Under the pieces are notes generated by a model. It saw only the letters and a list, made by a program, of their open reading frames with translations, was not told where the DNA came from and did no database searches. Shown piece by piece: positions 27,143-36,800 of a stretch of 64,000 nucleotides of DNA; within the stretch, counting starts at the first letter, position 1, and each line of letters starts with the position of its first letter. The stretch is from Bacteroidota bacterium (GTDB lineage: Bacteria > Bacteroidota > Bacteroidia > Chitinophagales > Chitinophagaceae). The stretch lies in assembly GCA_947452905.1 (NCBI GenBank), contig CANGEP010000003.1, positions 186,001 through 250,000 on the forward strand. The letters run 5' to 3'. Both the position numbers and the translations under genes were made by a program.

Positions 27143-28579
27143 TTATTTCGAATTTCCTTTGATTAAGCCTCTGCATTTTGGAGAACCACATGAACAGGTA
27201 AAGGGTTCCATGGTATGATCTAAAAAACTAGCATAGTCAAGTGTAAGTTCTTCCCCTTTTTTAATTTCTCTGTTGGTAAATACGTTTAAACCCACATATT
27301 CGCAGTTGGCATCACAATGATGATTTTGTGGCGACCATTCTTCGGGCTCCAAAGCCCATAATATATATACCTCATTCCCTATGGGATAGGCGTATCTTCT
27401 AAAATTTAATTTTTCTCTTTCATCCCAATTTTCATCCACATATTTTTTGGTAACAATACGTTGTGCTTTTTCTTCTCCTTTAAAAAGTAAGGTTCCCTTA
27501 GGTAAATCAAATTTAGCATACATGCCGTAACCCGATATGGCATTGCCTTTAATAATATGTTTTTTTTGTTTACGCTGATATCTAGCTAAACCTTCAATAA
27601 TAATATGTTGTAAAAATCCGCTCTTACCAATAACATCATGTAATAAAATATAATCGGCCGATCCTTCATACCCTTCTGCATAAAAAACAGAACAAGTAAA
27701 ATTAATTTCTAAAAAAAAGAGTTCTCCTTTTTCATTCATTCTAAAATCCATTCTTGCATACCCCACGCCATTAAACGACATAAATATTTGTGCTGCCAAG
27801 TCTTTCAATTTTGAAGCAAGCACTGGGTCGGAAACTGGAATATTGGCATTCGGATGTAACTCTGAAGTTTTTAAAGCATAGGTTTTAAAAGAAAAGCCTT
27901 CGGGGAAAATATATTCAACCGGCGTAAAACTGGTACAAGTTTTACCATCCTCATTGGCAACAACTAATACTGTAAACTCTCGTCCATCAATATACTGTTC
28001 TACTAAGGCCGATCCAAATTCATCTACAATAGCCGTTACTTTATTTTTTAGGTCCGTTTCATTATTTACTCTACTGGCATCGTCCACCCCTAAGCTATCA
28101 CCCGCTTTGGCCGGTTTTACAAAAAGTGGGAATGTTAAATTGCCAGGCAAATCTTCTATTTCATCATTATTTTCAACTAAAATATGAGGAGGTGTAACTA
28201 TAGATTCGCAAAAGGCCAAGTACTTCATAATGGTTTTTGGCGGATCATATAAATTTGCCGTGGGTCCTGTATAGGGTAGTTCTAATAATTCTAAGCTAGT
28301 GATTACATCTATCGAAGGTACTTTCCATTCTAGGTATCCTTCACATAAGTTAATATATAAGTCAAAGCCTTTATCCTTTAATTCTTTTAATTGTTGATAG
28401 GTGGTAAGTTTATTTAAAAACACATGCTCAAACTGTACTTCAGGTAGTAGACTACTTAAATTTCTTTTAGGATCATAATGTTGATAATCGACCCCAGAGG
28501 TAGAATAGTCGGGCTGTAATACACAAATTTTTAAATTTGAAAAACTAGCTGGCTGATGTAATTGGGGTAGTGGGCGCAT
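27143..28579 (-). CDS. ATP-grasp ligase fused to a SET-domain methyltransferase
   Basis: This 478-aa protein has two catalytic domains. Residues about 16-330 form a D-Ala-D-Ala-ligase-like ATP-grasp domain with the nucleotide loop FVKPAKAGDSLGVDDAS (153-169), VEQYIDGREFTVLV (193-206) and the metal site ARMDFRM...EINFTC (E291, N293). Residues about 340-450 are a SET domain: the GYGMYAKFDLPKG start, the SAM/pseudoknot motif NHHCDANCE (419-427) and GEELTLDYA (442-450). A post-SET zinc knuckle CSCGSPKCRG (462-471) follows. All key motifs are intact. No signal peptide, so it is cytoplasmic. It should join a carboxylate to an amine using ATP and methylate a lysine or other amine. The gene lies 5 bp after a second ATP-grasp gene. 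The substrate is unknown; this is not cell-wall Ddl. Confidence 0.9.
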   Translation of the reverse strand: MRPLPQLHQPASFSNLKICVLQPDYSTSGVDYQHYDPKRNLSSLLPEVQFEHVFLNKLTTYQQLKELKDKGFDLYINLCEGYLEWKVPSIDVITSLELLELPYTGPTANLYDPPKTIMKYLAFCESIVTPPHILVENNDEIEDLPGNLTFPLFVKPAKAGDSLGVDDASRVNNETDLKNKVTAIVDEFGSALVEQYIDGREFTVLVVANEDGKTCTSFTPVEYIFPEGFSFKTYALKTSELHPNANIPVSDPVLASKLKDLAAQIFMSFNGVGYARMDFRMNEKGELFFLEINFTCSVFYAEGYEGSADYILLHDVIGKSGFLQHIIIEGLARYQRKQKKHIIKGNAISGYGMYAKFDLPKGTLLFKGEEKAQRIVTKKYVDENWDEREKLNFRRYAYPIGNEVYILWALEPEEWSPQNHHCDANCEYVGLNVFTNREIKKGEELTLDYASFLDHTMEPFTCSCGSPKCRGLIKGNSK

Positions 28580-28584
28580 GATGA

Positions 28585-29703
28585 TTAGTTTTTTCTTCTG
28601 GCAAATGCGTCATTAATAATATGTACAATTAATTCCGAAAAACTTTGATTAGCAAATTTTAATATAGCGCCAATGGAAGTAAAATCCTCATCTTCACTAA
28701 TACCACATTGTGCATTTACTTCTAATACATGTGCTTTGCCTGTATGTTTATCTACTCTTACGTCAACTCTTGTATAACCTGTTCCTCCTACCGCTACATA
28801 GGCATCCCAACATACTTTTTGAATATTCATATTAATGCTATCTGCACTTTGTTGGTATTGATAAAAATTTTCATTTTCGGGCATTGCTGTTTCTTCCTCA
28901 TAAATTTCCCATAATCGATCAAAGGATAAAAACTTTTCATTCTCAGGGAGAGACTGATGAAAAACTCTTTCAACGGGCGGATAAATTTTTGCATACTCTG
29001 GTTGTGTATGCGTTCCTACAATCATAACCGTATATTCGGGGCCTTGTATAAATGATTCTGCTAAAATGCCATCTGTAGCTAAGTTCCAGCCCCTATAGCC
29101 CTCAAACATTTTTTGTAATTGTATTGTTAACTCTTCGGTATTGCTTACTACATTTTTAATACCAACACCTAAACTTCCTCCCGATACAGCAGGTTTTACA
29201 ATTAAAGGACTTCCTAATTTTTCAACAATTTCTTTTACTTCTACTTTAGGATCTTGAATGCCAATCCAATTCGGTGTTACAATTCCAGCTTCGTCAAAAG
29301 CTTTTTTCATTGGAATTTTTGATGTAGTGATTTCGTAAAAAAAATCGTTCGCTCCAGTATACACTAAATTTTTTCGATCTAACCATTTGATGACCGATAA
29401 TCCAGGTGCTCCATTTATTTCGTCTCCATCACATAAATTTAAAACTACTGGAAAATAAAAACCTTGTTCTCTTTCGTGTGCAATTTCTTGAATAATCATT
29501 TTATAATTCTCCATGGTAACAGGCTGCCATTTCCAGGGTAAATCTAATTCCGAAAACACCTTTGTGTATTCTTCTATGCTTTGGCTAAAATCATAGTAAT
29601 AAGCCAAATTAGGATCGGGATTTTCTAAGGCTGGGGCTAGTACCCAAACTTTTAAATGTCCAACAGGAACAAAAGGATAAAATAAATTACGAATCAATGC
29701 CAA
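28585..29703 (-). CDS. D-Ala-D-Ala-ligase-like ATP-grasp ligase (TTG start)
   Basis: This 372-aa ATP-grasp enzyme has an N-terminal domain beginning LKVWVLAPALENPDPN, then IVKPAVSGGSLGVGIKN (168-184), AESFIQGPEYTVMIVG (215-230) and the metal site TRVDVRV...VLEVNAQCG (E328, N330). It would form an acyl-phosphate and then an amide bond; the substrate is not known. The frame opens at a TTG after an upstream stop, and the first ATG is about 64 codons inside the N-terminal domain, so TTG at 29703 (or 29697) is the likely start. It heads a minus-strand operon with the ATP-grasp/SET gene and faces a divergent LuxR-type regulator 254 bp away. Confidence 0.87.
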   Translation of the reverse strand: MALIRNLFYPFVPVGHLKVWVLAPALENPDPNLAYYYDFSQSIEEYTKVFSELDLPWKWQPVTMENYKMIIQEIAHEREQGFYFPVVLNLCDGDEINGAPGLSVIKWLDRKNLVYTGANDFFYEITTSKIPMKKAFDEAGIVTPNWIGIQDPKVEVKEIVEKLGSPLIVKPAVSGGSLGVGIKNVVSNTEELTIQLQKMFEGYRGWNLATDGILAESFIQGPEYTVMIVGTHTQPEYAKIYPPVERVFHQSLPENEKFLSFDRLWEIYEEETAMPENENFYQYQQSADSINMNIQKVCWDAYVAVGGTGYTRVDVRVDKHTGKAHVLEVNAQCGISEDEDFTSIGAILKFANQSFSELIVHIINDAFARRKN

Positions 29704-29877
29704 CGCTTAAATGAGTGGGTTTAAAATGATTGATTGAAGTTATTAAATATATACAACTAGCAAATTATTAAGCCTTTTATTTAGTCACTTTTCCTGTTTA
29801 TAAAGTCTAATAACTATGAACCATTGTTCGTTTCATAGGGTTGGTTATCGTAGGGCCAATTGGCATATTTAATTGCA

Positions 29878-29940
29878 CCTTTAGTAATTCAATACGAGCT
29901 ATTGAGATGATAACGGCTACCCTTTAGTTGTTTTGAATTA
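29878..29940. promoter_or_regulatory. Repeat pair upstream of the LuxR-type regulator
   Basis: The 254-bp divergent gap holds a direct repeat CCTTTAGT (29878-29885 and 29921-29928) and an inverted pair TAATTCAA/TTGAATTA (29885-29892 and 29933-29940), just before the ATG at 29958. A second inverted repeat, CTATGAA/TTCATAG, lies about 70 bp further upstream. They could be operator sites for the regulator; no proof. Confidence 0.3.
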
Positions 29941-29957
29941 CCTAAACCTTAATTATC

Positions 29958-30662
29958 ATGCAAAGCCAAGTAATTATATGTGATCAACAAACTATGTATG
30001 CCCTAGGAAGCCATAGTTTATTAAAAAACAACCCACAGTATCCTAAGCCATCGATAATCAATCATATAGACGATTTGCCTATAGGTAGTGAGGTCGAATA
30101 TTCGAGGGTTTTGGTCATTGATAGTGCCATGTTGGAGACTAATAAGCGTCAATCAATGGCTAAAATTATGGCACTTAAAGAAAAGATTCCTATTATGGTA
30201 GTATTAAATGAACAGGACGATTTTGTGTTGTATCAACTCATTGAAAATGGAATGTCGGTGATTGTTTCAAGGGATGTTAGTAAACAAGAATGGCTAAAGG
30301 GGGTAGAAATGGCTAAAAACAATAAAGTATTTTTTAGTACTACCATTGCCAATAAAGTATTTGCCTTGGTAAACAATATGAGTGAAATTCAATTAATTGA
30401 AAAAGTAGAGGATTTAAGTATTTACGATAAATATGTTCTTATTCGAATTTGTCAAGAAGCATCCAGCAAAGAAATCGCTAAGGAACTTAAATATAGCAAA
30501 AGGACCATCGAAGGACATCGCACAAAACTCATGCAACTTTTTGAAGTAAAAAATGTAGCCGGGCTTGTTAAAGTAGCTTGTTTGTCTAAGTTATACAGAC
30601 ACTACCTTTCCAATCCTGGTTTATATGATATTACTTTATGTGCCAAAACATCGGCTTTGTAA
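29958..30662 (+). CDS. NarL/LuxR-type regulator with degenerate receiver domain
   Basis: This 234-aa protein has an N-terminal receiver-like fold (1-125) and a C-terminal LuxR HTH (about 150-215; SSKEIAKELKYSKRTIEGHR). The receiver keeps D9 and the phospho-acceptor-like D55 (VLVIDSAM). The second acidic-pocket residue is Q10 (CDQQ), and the usual switch Thr and conserved Lys are not visible (VVLNEQ; VSRD in place of a typical LKD). It may work without phosphorylation or with unusual control. No partner kinase lies beside it. It is divergent from the ATP-grasp operon, its most likely target by position. Its last 20 codons overlap the convergent penicillin-acylase gene by 61 bp. Confidence 0.86.
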   Translation: MQSQVIICDQQTMYALGSHSLLKNNPQYPKPSIINHIDDLPIGSEVEYSRVLVIDSAMLETNKRQSMAKIMALKEKIPIMVVLNEQDDFVLYQLIENGMSVIVSRDVSKQEWLKGVEMAKNNKVFFSTTIANKVFALVNNMSEIQLIEKVEDLSIYDKYVLIRICQEASSKEIAKELKYSKRTIEGHRTKLMQLFEVKNVAGLVKVACLSKLYRHYLSNPGLYDITLCAKTSAL

Positions 30663-32845
30663 AAATGAATAGTTTTAAAATTACCCTCTATATACATTTG
30701 TGCTTGATCGGTAAAATGAGTATTGTTATCAAAACGACTTTGCCCACCCGTAATAATTGTTTTAGCTTCTAGCTTTTTACCAAAGCTTACAGCAGCAACA
30801 AAACTATTTCCAGAAAAGCCATATCTTTTTTGAGTACTGCCTTTTGCCGTTGTTATGGACCTGCTTTCAAACGCAGGTAATTGCCCCCATCTACTAGAAG
30901 TTTGTGCCACCGAAATACTTGGCTCCATGTCATTAAAAATTGCTCCAGGGTTAACTCTTTGGTATTTATTTATGCTGCCCCATTTAATTTCCCATGATCC
31001 ATACTTATTCATTAAAACAGTAATAGCATTATCCAAGCTTTTTAGTTTTAGCTCATTGGATAACAAGTTCATGCGCTCATATTTTTTTACCAATTCAGTG
31101 CCCTCTTCTTCGGTACTAGGAGGAGCTATGTTTTTAGCGAGATCAGTGGCCCATTCAATAGCCAATGTTTGAGCTACTGAATTAGTATCGGCTTCATGAT
31201 TCCAGTTTTCAAAATAGTTAATTGCTTTTTCCTGTTGTGAAGTAAGTTGCATTTTTTTTGCAGCTACCACAAATGGATTTAGTAATATATCAAATGCGGT
31301 TAAATGTTTATTATATCCTAATGCAATTAAATCGTCTAAACTAATTTTATCAACACCAGCTAATAACCTTACTGCATTTATACCTCTTGGATTTTCTCCA
31401 TCAGGTGCCATATAAGCTGGGTATTGATTGGCTTTGGGACTAGCACTACCAGCTACAGTAAAAGGAGTAGCATTACAATTTTGTAACCAACCATTGATGG
31501 GGTTTATACTTTGAACTATTTCGTTTAGCGCATGAATACCCTTCCAGTCGGTTGCTTTAATGGTACCATCTACAGGTCTAGAATAATCGTAATTAGCATT
31601 GTTACGCTTTGGCATAAAATTACCATGCCAATAAGCAATATTGCCCTCGGCATCTGCATACACAGTGTTATTGCTATTATTGGCTAATAAGGATAAGGCT
31701 TTATTATAATCTGCAAAACTTTTGGCTTTTGTTCTGTTCCAACATTCTAGTAAAGCATTTAAGGAGCGATTATTTTCATGCAAGCTTAACCATTGTCCAT
31801 CTCTTGCACCCATAACTGGTCCATGATGGGTTTTATAAGTTGTAAATGTGCTTGTTTTAATAGCACCCTCTTCGATGTATTTAACATGAATTGTTCTGGT
31901 GGAAACGGGCAATAGTTTTTGTTCATATTCATACACAAATCCATTGCCTTGTTTATTTATTTTTTCCAAATATACATCAGCTACATCGGCATAGCTACTG
32001 GTGTGCATCCATCCACAGTGTTCATTAAAACCTTGATAGATAAACATTTGACCCCAAGTAACTGCCCCATATACATTTAAGCCTTCTTCACTTACCATAT
32101 GCATTTCGGATCTAAAATAAAAAGGCACATGCGGATTAATGTATAATAAAGCATTTCCATTTTTACTATGTTTGGGTGCAATAGCAAAACCATTAGAGCC
32201 TTTTAAGGTTTTTTCTTCCATATCAAATGGCGAAACAATTTCATTTTGATTCCAACTGGTTGATTGCTTAGCTCCTCCATAAAATGCTGCCACATCTGGT
32301 TCTTTAATGCCCCCTGTTCTAGTAGGAGAAACACTTCCATCGGTCCACATTAAATGATACCAGGGTTTAAATTGGGTAATTACCTCGGGATGCACTTCGG
32401 GATGTTTGGCTAAATAATAGTTCAATCCATCGGCATGTGCAATTAATAATTTTTTGAACCATTCGGGACTCCTTTCAAAATCTGTAATGGCCTCTACGCT
32501 GTCTTGTATTAATTGCATCATTAAATCGGCATAAATAACATCCTTCTTTTTTAAACTACTAATGTCATTTGATTTTAATTCTGCTAAACGCCCCAGCATC
32601 TCTAAATAATTTTTCTCTATCTGCGGAAAATTCTCTTCACATTGTGCATACATTAATCCAAAAACCGCATCCGCATCGGTTTTGCCATAAATATGTGGAA
32701 CGCCCCATTCGTCTCTTATGATGGTAGTTTGTTGTACATGTTTTTCCCATCTTGCTTTTTCTGTGTTGGTTTGAGCATTCAAGGAAATACTTAAAAAAGA
32801 TAAAGAAAAAATAAATAATAAGGCTAAGGCGCTTTTCATAAACAT
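30602..32845 (-). CDS. Penicillin acylase family hydrolase (second paralogue)
   Basis: This 747-aa Ntn-hydrolase precursor has a signal peptide (ends SLNAQ). The start motif is TIIRDEWGVPHIYGKTDADA and the nucleophile is S217 in LKGSNGFAIAPKHS. The mature chain continues with INPHVPFYFRSEMHMVSEEG and the C-terminal barrel typical of aculeacin/acyl-HSL acylase relatives. Start may be at 32845 or at the ATG two codons later (32839). The 3' end overlaps the regulator gene antisense by 61 bp. Substrate (acyl-homoserine lactone, N-acyl peptide or beta-lactam) is not determined. Confidence 0.91.
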   Translation of the reverse strand: MFMKSALALLFIFSLSFLSISLNAQTNTEKARWEKHVQQTTIIRDEWGVPHIYGKTDADAVFGLMYAQCEENFPQIEKNYLEMLGRLAELKSNDISSLKKKDVIYADLMMQLIQDSVEAITDFERSPEWFKKLLIAHADGLNYYLAKHPEVHPEVITQFKPWYHLMWTDGSVSPTRTGGIKEPDVAAFYGGAKQSTSWNQNEIVSPFDMEEKTLKGSNGFAIAPKHSKNGNALLYINPHVPFYFRSEMHMVSEEGLNVYGAVTWGQMFIYQGFNEHCGWMHTSSYADVADVYLEKINKQGNGFVYEYEQKLLPVSTRTIHVKYIEEGAIKTSTFTTYKTHHGPVMGARDGQWLSLHENNRSLNALLECWNRTKAKSFADYNKALSLLANNSNNTVYADAEGNIAYWHGNFMPKRNNANYDYSRPVDGTIKATDWKGIHALNEIVQSINPINGWLQNCNATPFTVAGSASPKANQYPAYMAPDGENPRGINAVRLLAGVDKISLDDLIALGYNKHLTAFDILLNPFVVAAKKMQLTSQQEKAINYFENWNHEADTNSVAQTLAIEWATDLAKNIAPPSTEEEGTELVKKYERMNLLSNELKLKSLDNAITVLMNKYGSWEIKWGSINKYQRVNPGAIFNDMEPSISVAQTSSRWGQLPAFESRSITTAKGSTQKRYGFSGNSFVAAVSFGKKLEAKTIITGGQSRFDNNTHFTDQAQMYIEGNFKTIHFYKADVLAHKVISYKPGLER

Positions 32846-32877
32846 TGTTTTAGAGAGATCTTAAAGTTATGCAAAAT

Positions 32878-32910
32878 AAAAAAGCACAATCTAAAAGATT
32901 GTGCTTTTTT
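32878..32910. terminator. Rho-independent terminator after the sugar isomerase-like gene
   Basis: The stem AGCACAATCT/AGATTGTGCT (32883-32892 with 32896-32905) is flanked by A and T runs. On the minus strand it follows the stop at 32929 by 19 bp and separates that gene from the acylase gene. Confidence 0.88.
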
Positions 32911-32928
32911 AAAACTTTGTAAAACTCA

Positions 32929-33861
32929 TTAAACAAGTCCCCAGGTTTTAATAATATCTAAATTTATTTTAGCTGCTTGTAAAGGTGTTTTATCTTGGTA
33001 AGACTCTTGCTCAATAATAAAGTGACGAGCACCGCCAACTTTTTTGGCCAGCAAGCAAAGCATTTTAGGATCTACCACACCATTACCCATGGTAGTGCTT
33101 TCATAGCCATCATTCATCTCGCCTTTGCCCGCCGATTTAATTTCATCTTTAACGTGTAAGGAAGGGAAACGGCCATGGTATTTATCTATCCACTCTTTAG
33201 CGCGTCCACCACTACCGTACATATTACCAAAATCTAATTGTTGAATCACTAAATTAGGATCTGTATTCTTTATGATTAAATCATAAATAGGAGTGTCGTT
33301 TATTTTTTCAGTGAATTCAAAATCGTGGTTGTGATAGCCAAATAACATGCCTTGTTTTTTACAGAGTTCACCCGATTTATTAAATACGTCTAGTTGTAAC
33401 ATTAAACCATCATAACTATGTCTTAATTTTTCATCCATCCAAGGGCTTATCACAAATTCTTGACCCAAAGTGGCAGCATCATCTACGGTATACTTCCATG
33501 CATCTGTAAAATCATTTTTGGCTTTATCCCAATGGGTCGCGTTCATTACTGTATGTCCACTAGGCATTTTTAATCCTAGATCAGCTAATACCTTTTTAAA
33601 CTCTGTGGCCGTATATCCATAAAATTTTCTGTTGGTATAGTTTGCATGTTCTACATACTCATAACCCATTTCTGCTAAGGCCTTTAAGGTTTCAAGTGGT
33701 TTTTTAGACATGTCTCCTCTTACAGAATATAATTGTATACCTAATAAAGAAGGTTTTTTAGCGGGTGCTAAAGCAGCCGCGTTTATAACTTTAGGCAATA
33801 AACCAGCAGCCATCATGGCCATGGAACTGTTTTTTAAAAAGGATCTTCTTGAATTTTTCAT
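32929..33861 (-). CDS. Tat-exported sugar isomerase/epimerase-like TIM barrel
   Basis: This 310-aa protein has a twin-arginine signal (SRRSFLKNSSMAMMAAG). The mature part is a xylose-isomerase-like TIM barrel (AP endonuclease 2 superfamily): LLGIQLYSVRGDMSK, EYVEHANY, MLFGYHNHDFEF, QQLDFGNMY, SLHVKDEI and FIIEQESY. These carry the Glu, His and Asp residues usual for a divalent-metal site. Relatives include periplasmic sugar epimerases or lyases acting on 3-keto sugars. It starts 31 bp after the stop of the PD40/amidohydrolase gene and may be its operon partner. Substrate unknown. Confidence 0.87.
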   Translation of the reverse strand: MKNSRRSFLKNSSMAMMAAGLLPKVINAAALAPAKKPSLLGIQLYSVRGDMSKKPLETLKALAEMGYEYVEHANYTNRKFYGYTATEFKKVLADLGLKMPSGHTVMNATHWDKAKNDFTDAWKYTVDDAATLGQEFVISPWMDEKLRHSYDGLMLQLDVFNKSGELCKKQGMLFGYHNHDFEFTEKINDTPIYDLIIKNTDPNLVIQQLDFGNMYGSGGRAKEWIDKYHGRFPSLHVKDEIKSAGKGEMNDGYESTTMGNGVVDPKMLCLLAKKVGGARHFIIEQESYQDKTPLQAAKINLDIIKTWGLV

Positions 33862-33892
33862 AGCAATTCGTTTTAGTAGTTAAACTTACAAT

Positions 33893-36800
33893 TTAATCCT
33901 GAACCTTAGTGTTTTTAATAGGCTTCTTATCGTTCAACTCTGAACGGTCAAGCTCATGTTTACCAGTAACTATTTCAGCTAAAGTATCTCCACTATACAT
34001 ACGACCATTTTTCATTACATATTTAATGCTGTTTGTATTTTGGATATTTTCTAATGGGTTCTTATCAAGGATAATTAAATCTGCTAACTTACCAGCTTCA
34101 ATACTTCCTAAATCTTTATCTAAACCGAGGCCAGTAGCCCCTAAGATGGTAGCTACTTTTAAAGCGTCAATAGTGCGCATGCCACCACTTTGCATACTCC
34201 AAACCTCCCAATGATAACCTAATCCTTGTAATTGACCATGACTTCCAATACCTGCTAAGCCACCTGCTTCTACTAAATTTTTCATACTCTTAGCATGTTT
34301 TTGAAACACGTGTTCTTCGGGTAAAAACCAAGTTGCACGACGACGTGATTTTGCTGCCAACTCCTCGTAAGGGGTAAAGTTTTGCATTTTTACATCGCTA
34401 TAAGGATTTGCGTTTTCGTACCAATAGTTTTCGGCCCATGGTCCACCATAAGAAACTAGTAAAGTAGGCGTTACAATCATTTTAGAAGCTGCAATAGTAT
34501 TGGTAACATCATTGTATAATGGATAAATAGGAATGGAGTGTTCATGACCAGGATAACCATCTAATAAGTTGGTCATGTTTAATTTAAAATCTAAGCCACC
34601 TTCCGTAGTGGGCATTAATTGTTGATTTTTTGCTGCTTGAATAACCCATTGTCTTTGCTTTCTGTTTCCTACTAAATACATTTTAATATATTTAGTATTA
34701 TAATATTTTGAGTATTGTGCTAATACCGATTCAGCTTGTGCAGAGTCTTTTAAATTATAAGACCAATATCCAACACCAGGTCCAGTAGAGTAAACTCTGG
34801 GTCCTATCATCGAACCTGCTTCTACCATATCGCTATAAGTGAGTACATCAGTAGTGGCTGTTTGTGGGTCACGTGTAGTAGTTACACCGTATGCTAAATT
34901 AGCCGCATAAATCCAAGGTTGGTTTTTATGTATACCCCAACTTGGCCACATATGAGAATGTGTATCAACAAATCCAGGTATAATTGTTTTGCCACTCACA
35001 TTTACGGTTTCAGTTCCTGATGCCACTTTTAAACTTCCCGATTTACCTACCGCTTTAATTCTATTATTTACAATATAAACATCCCCATGTCCAATCACTT
35101 CATCTCCATTCATGGTAATGATTCTTGCATTTTTTAATAATACCGATCCATTAGGCATATCTTTTTCAAAATATACATTCACCCAATGTTCCTCGGCTTT
35201 GTATTTAGGGGTTTCTTTTTTATCTACTTTTTTGGCAAGCTCTGTTTTAGTGCTATCTTTTTTAACAGAATCTTTTTTGCTAGCTTCTTTTAAAGCTTCT
35301 TCTGCTTTTTTAGCAATGGCTAAACTATCATCAAACGCATAACTAGCCTCAATATTATAGGTAAAGTGGGCGGCCCCTAAACTCCAATGAATGGTTTTTC
35401 CATTGGCTTCCCAACTTGGAAACTCACCTCCTAATTCAGTTAATAATTTACTTGGGAAAGCAGCGTTTTTGGCATCTGCTACAGAAATCTCTAATAACTT
35501 TCCTGCTTGTGGAATAGTTACAAAATAAATATTATTATTTACTTGTGCAATGGCGCCATTTCCTTTTGGCGACATTAAAATACTTGCTGCATTAGAAGGT
35601 GGATTATTTTCTTTAGCTGCTTCGTTATCTTCTGCTAATACTTGTGGTATCATACACGGATCACCGGCGGGTTTGCCATTATGGGTAGGTACCGAACCAA
35701 AAGTAGTGATGCCTGTAATTTTGGCAATTTCTTTTTCATCTCCTCCATCCCATTGAATGGATAATAATTTTCCTCCTTTGTTTAAATAAATTCTGTTTTC
35801 ATTATTTACAAAATGTGCATTACCACGACCATTTGCTTTATCAATAAAATGTTCTTCACCATTGGCTAAATCAATCCATGCTAAATCATCTTCATCATCA
35901 TTGTAATTAGGATCTTTGGAGTCGATAAATTTTTGTGCCTGTGTTTTATTATACACCAAACGCTTACCAGTGGGGTCTACAACTAAGCTTTGGTATAAGG
36001 CCATTTCATTGGTAATAGTACTTATTTGTTTTGTAGCTAAGTTTACACTTTGAATGCTTCCTCCTTTTGCAGCCCAGGTAGCAAAATAAATAGTTTGTCC
36101 ATTGGGGTGCCAAGTAGGTTGCGCTTCTGTGAAATTATTTTGTGTAATACGTGAAGGCTTTCCATTAGGATAATCCATTACATACAATCTATTTAAAACA
36201 GTAAAAGCTAATTTTTTCCCATCAGGAGAAGCAACTGCATCACGAATTTGTGTGGCTTTCATTGCAGAAGTATCTTTTACTGGATATTTAAATAATACTT
36301 CGGGCCCCATCTCTACTGTAGCATCCACCGAAAAAGGAATCTCCTCTTGTGCTGCATTTTCAATATTTATTTTATGAATTTTTCCTCCGTATGAAGCGAG
36401 TAAAAATTTACTGTCTGGTGTAAATGTCATAGCAGGTAAAACACCTAATACTGCAATAGATTCTTGATCATCTCTTTGCACAGGATAAGCCAACCATGTT
36501 TCTTCGCCTGTTGCTAAATTTCTTTTTACGAGTCCAGTTTTGTCTTCAAATCTAGAACCATATACCAACCATTTTCCATCTTTTGATAATACTGGAGTAA
36601 AGGCCGATCCATATCTAGAAGCTACATTATGAGTGGTGCCTTTTTCTCTATCATACACACCAATACTATATTGTGGAAGCATTGCATTGTAGTTCCATGC
36701 GCTCATTCTTTGTGAATAATATACATAACGACCATCGCTGCTCACTTCAGGGTCAATGGTTTTTAAATTGGCAGGCATTGTAATTAAAGCTGTACCGGCA

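Noticed and set aside
27143-29703. Ordinary cell-wall D-alanine--D-alanine ligase genes
   Set aside because: Two divergent paralogues side by side, one fused to SET, in a non-cell-wall context do not fit Ddl.
30855-31172. Antisense open frames inside large genes (for example within the acylase gene)
   Set aside because: They lie opposite strong family-supported genes, have no recognisable domains and look like coding shadows.
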